Below are positions 62,449-64,000 of a DNA stretch of 64,000 bases, one piece after another. The stretch's first letter is position 1. Each line of letters begins with the position of its first letter. This stretch comes from Arthrobacter sp. ATA002 (GTDB taxonomy: Bacteria > Actinomycetota > Actinomycetes > Actinomycetales > Micrococcaceae), in NCBI RefSeq assembly GCF_026898095.1, contig NZ_CP114015.1, positions 2,542,001-2,606,000 of the forward strand, in the 5' to 3' direction. Made by a program: the position numbers and the translations under genes. The notes beneath the pieces are model-generated. The model was not told the DNA's origin. It did no database searches and saw only the letters and a program-made list of their open reading frames with translations.

Positions 62449-62881
62449 AGAAAACCTTTCATACGGCGGGCTGTGGAATCGCCATTGGGGGCAACACCAC
62501 TATGACCCTGTCAAGTCCGTGCTTGAATTCAAGCGATCCCTCCACTGCGGTGCTCCTACTGGAACATCCGCGCGGCGGTTTTTGTTCCCTCTGCGCAAAC
62601 GGCAAAAGGCCCAAAAGCGATACTTGATACACGAACCCGACCGGGTCTCGGTTCCCATTGTCTCATGATTTCCCCCAGCAGCCAGCAATGACAGGACCGG
62701 AGCCGGACCGGGGCCGCCCTTTCGCACGTAGGCCTCCACCGCGGTGCCGGGGGGCACTCCGTCTGCCCCGGCTCCGTGGACGCTGTGATCCCACCGCCGG
62801 TCAGGACTGTGGCTCGACCGCCGCCGAGGGCGGTACGGGTGGCGGGGCGTTCCGCGAGCGGGGAGGGCCTGTCTGCCCGGC
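62449..62881. other. Non-coding gap upstream of sigA
   Basis: About 430 bases between the sigA start and the end of DUF4192, all on the minus strand. It must hold the sigA promoter; TTGACA occurs near 62513-62518 in the minus direction, but no good -10 box lies at 17 bases. A perfect 14-base palindrome, GCTTGAATTCAAGC, lies at 62521-62534. The open frame running through it is only the shifted tail of DUF4192. Confidence 0.6.
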
Positions 62882-64000
62882 CTAGGTGCGGGCATCGCCC
62901 GGGTGCCGTTCCGGTGCTCCCCGCCAGGCCGTTTCGGCGGTTCGGGCCCACAGCGGGAAGATGCCGGTGGCCAGGAGCTCGTCCAGCAGTTCCGCCAGCC
63001 GGTACCCCGGGTATGCCTCCAGGCAGCGGGCCAGGTAGAGCTGGGCCCGTGATCCCCTCCCCTGGCCCATTCAATCCAGGCCAGCAGGCTCAGCAGGGCA
63101 GCCGCCGCTTCGCCGTCCGGTGCGGCTTTGCGGTCCACTTCGGGCTGACTGTCCGGATCCGCTTGGCTGTCCGGATCCGCTTGGCTGTCCGGTTCAGCTT
63201 GGCTGTCCGGTTCAGCAGCCGCGCCTCCTCCTCCTGGCGCGCCGCCTCCCGCCGCGGCTGCAAGCAGCTCGCTGAAAACTCGAAAGGCTGCGTCCATTCC
63301 GGCCCAGTTTGGAACACCGGCGTACCGGCCGACGAGAACGTCCCGGAAGTCCCGCCCCGGATCCGCTGAGGCGCTGCGGCCCGGCAAACCGGGCGGACCC
63401 GCCTTCGGCGCCGGCCCTGCTCCACCTCCGGCGCCCGGTGTTCCTCCGCCACGCAGCTCCCACTCGTGGAACCGCCCGCCGGGTCCCGCCGGCAACAGCG
63501 GCTGTCCGTCCCCGGCCGACAGAAGAGCGCATGCCTCTGCACCGCCCATAGCGGCGGTGCTGCCCAGGGCGGCCATCACCAGGAGAGTGTCGCGCACCGG
63601 ACGGATACGGAGGCTGGCCAGCAGGAACCCGGCGGCCTCGGGATTTGCGCGGAGCTCCGGGCAGCCGGTTCCTGCCGCGGCCCCGGCGGACCGGGCCCGG
63701 TCCGGCGGCAGTGCAGCTGCTCCGGCGAGAAACTCGTCCCAGACCGCGAGGGTGCCGGCGAACTGCGAACGCCGGCACCAGCGTCCCCTGAGCCTGCGGG
63801 AGTAGTGCGCCCGGAAGCGCGCCGCTTCCCCGGCACTTGTCCACTCCCGCGACAGGTCCAGATCCACGGCCTCAGTCAGGGACCGGGCATAGGCGCTGCC
63901 CCGGTAGATCATTTCTGCGCTGAGGGTGCTGTCGGTGATCTGGCTCAGGGCGTGGCCAGGCCAGGGGCAGCACGTACTGTCAGTGCAAAAGTACTCCCGC
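62882..64000 (-). CDS. DUF4192 family protein (5' end outside window; one frameshift)
   Basis: The part in the window is about 372 residues. The segment nearest the edge reads REYFCTDSTCCPWPG and SAEMIYRGSAYARSL, the DUF4192 hallmark (YFCTDxxCCP, then AEMVYRGS). The usual start domain (IPHxLGFxPxxSLV) must lie beyond base 64000. Near the C-terminus, a stretch of tandem PDSQA(D/E) repeats precedes the last helices. The frame breaks after LLAWIEWARG: a C run at 63054-63062 (plus strand) needs one more base, giving SRAQLYLARCLEAYPGY and LAELLDELLATGIFPLWAR, and the stop at 62882. Function unknown; the family is actinobacterial and adjoins sigA. Confidence 0.88.
63144..63216. repeat. 18-bp tandem repeat inside DUF4192
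   Basis: About four copies of an 18-base unit (GGCTGTCCGGATCCGCTT and variants) encode (PDSQAD/E) repeats on the minus strand. Copies 2 and 3 are nearly identical; the unit is a multiple of three, so length changes keep the frame. It probably varies in copy number between strains. Confidence 0.8.

Overview
The window is very GC-rich, dense DNA that uses GTG and TTG starts freely. It carries a gene set typical of Actinobacteria, and its nearest relatives by gene content look like Arthrobacter-type Micrococcaceae: the dxs / acnA / RNA methyltransferase / trkA pair / DUF3159 / OB-fold / DUF3710 / dut / DUF3093 / DUF4193 block, sepH, DUF5998, parC and parE flanking accessory genes, DUF7455, a sigA with an Ala/Lys-rich N-terminal extension, DUF4192, and a fused cydDC. 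I see no rRNA, tRNA, CRISPR array, insertion sequence or prophage. The genus is an inference from gene content, not a measurement.

Layout. 1-6.2 kb: a minus-strand sugar operon (solute-binding lipoprotein, two ABC permeases, GH2 beta-galactosidase running off the left edge). 6.3-13.4 kb: accessory genes (two VOC proteins, one broken, a GNAT, a UvrA2-like ATPase, a pentapeptide-repeat protein, a DHFR-fold reductase, a membrane protein). 13.5-16 kb: two tandem DUF21/CBS membrane proteins. 16.2-19.7 kb: fadA-fadB beta-oxidation pair with a palindrome upstream and a strong terminator. 19.7-22.2 kb: aldo/keto reductase, a small primase-domain-like protein, an NmrA-type reductase. 22.2-38.4 kb: the conserved actinobacterial core from dxs to DUF5998, with sepH and tdk. 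38.5-43.8 kb: a Pat-type protein acetyltransferase and parC. 43.8-47.4 kb: a repeat cluster, then copA, copZ and csoR with two CsoR-type operators. 47.4-50.5 kb: VOC, SRPBCC, an MntR-like regulator and a double GNAT. 50.5-58.2 kb: cytochrome bd (cydA, cydB, cydDC) divergent from a BlaI repressor and an M56 membrane protease. 58.2-64 kb: parE, DUF7455, sigA and DUF4192 (runs off the right edge).

Two points matter most. First, at least fifteen genes, including dxs, acnA, parE and sigA which cells can hardly lose, are each interrupted by a frame change. Every change but one is repaired by adding one base, usually to a run of G or C; one site in the pentapeptide gene needs two. I read this as homopolymer-deletion error in the assembly, not gene decay, and give full-length spans for these genes. 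Second, the divergent cydA-blaI gap holds two perfect TTCTAC-N5-GTAGAA dyads, suggesting that a BlaI/M56 protease switch controls cytochrome bd. Other non-coding structures worth checking are a four-copy repeat cluster between parC and copA, a perfect 24-bp palindrome at 11161, and an orphan minus-strand terminator upstream of sepH.
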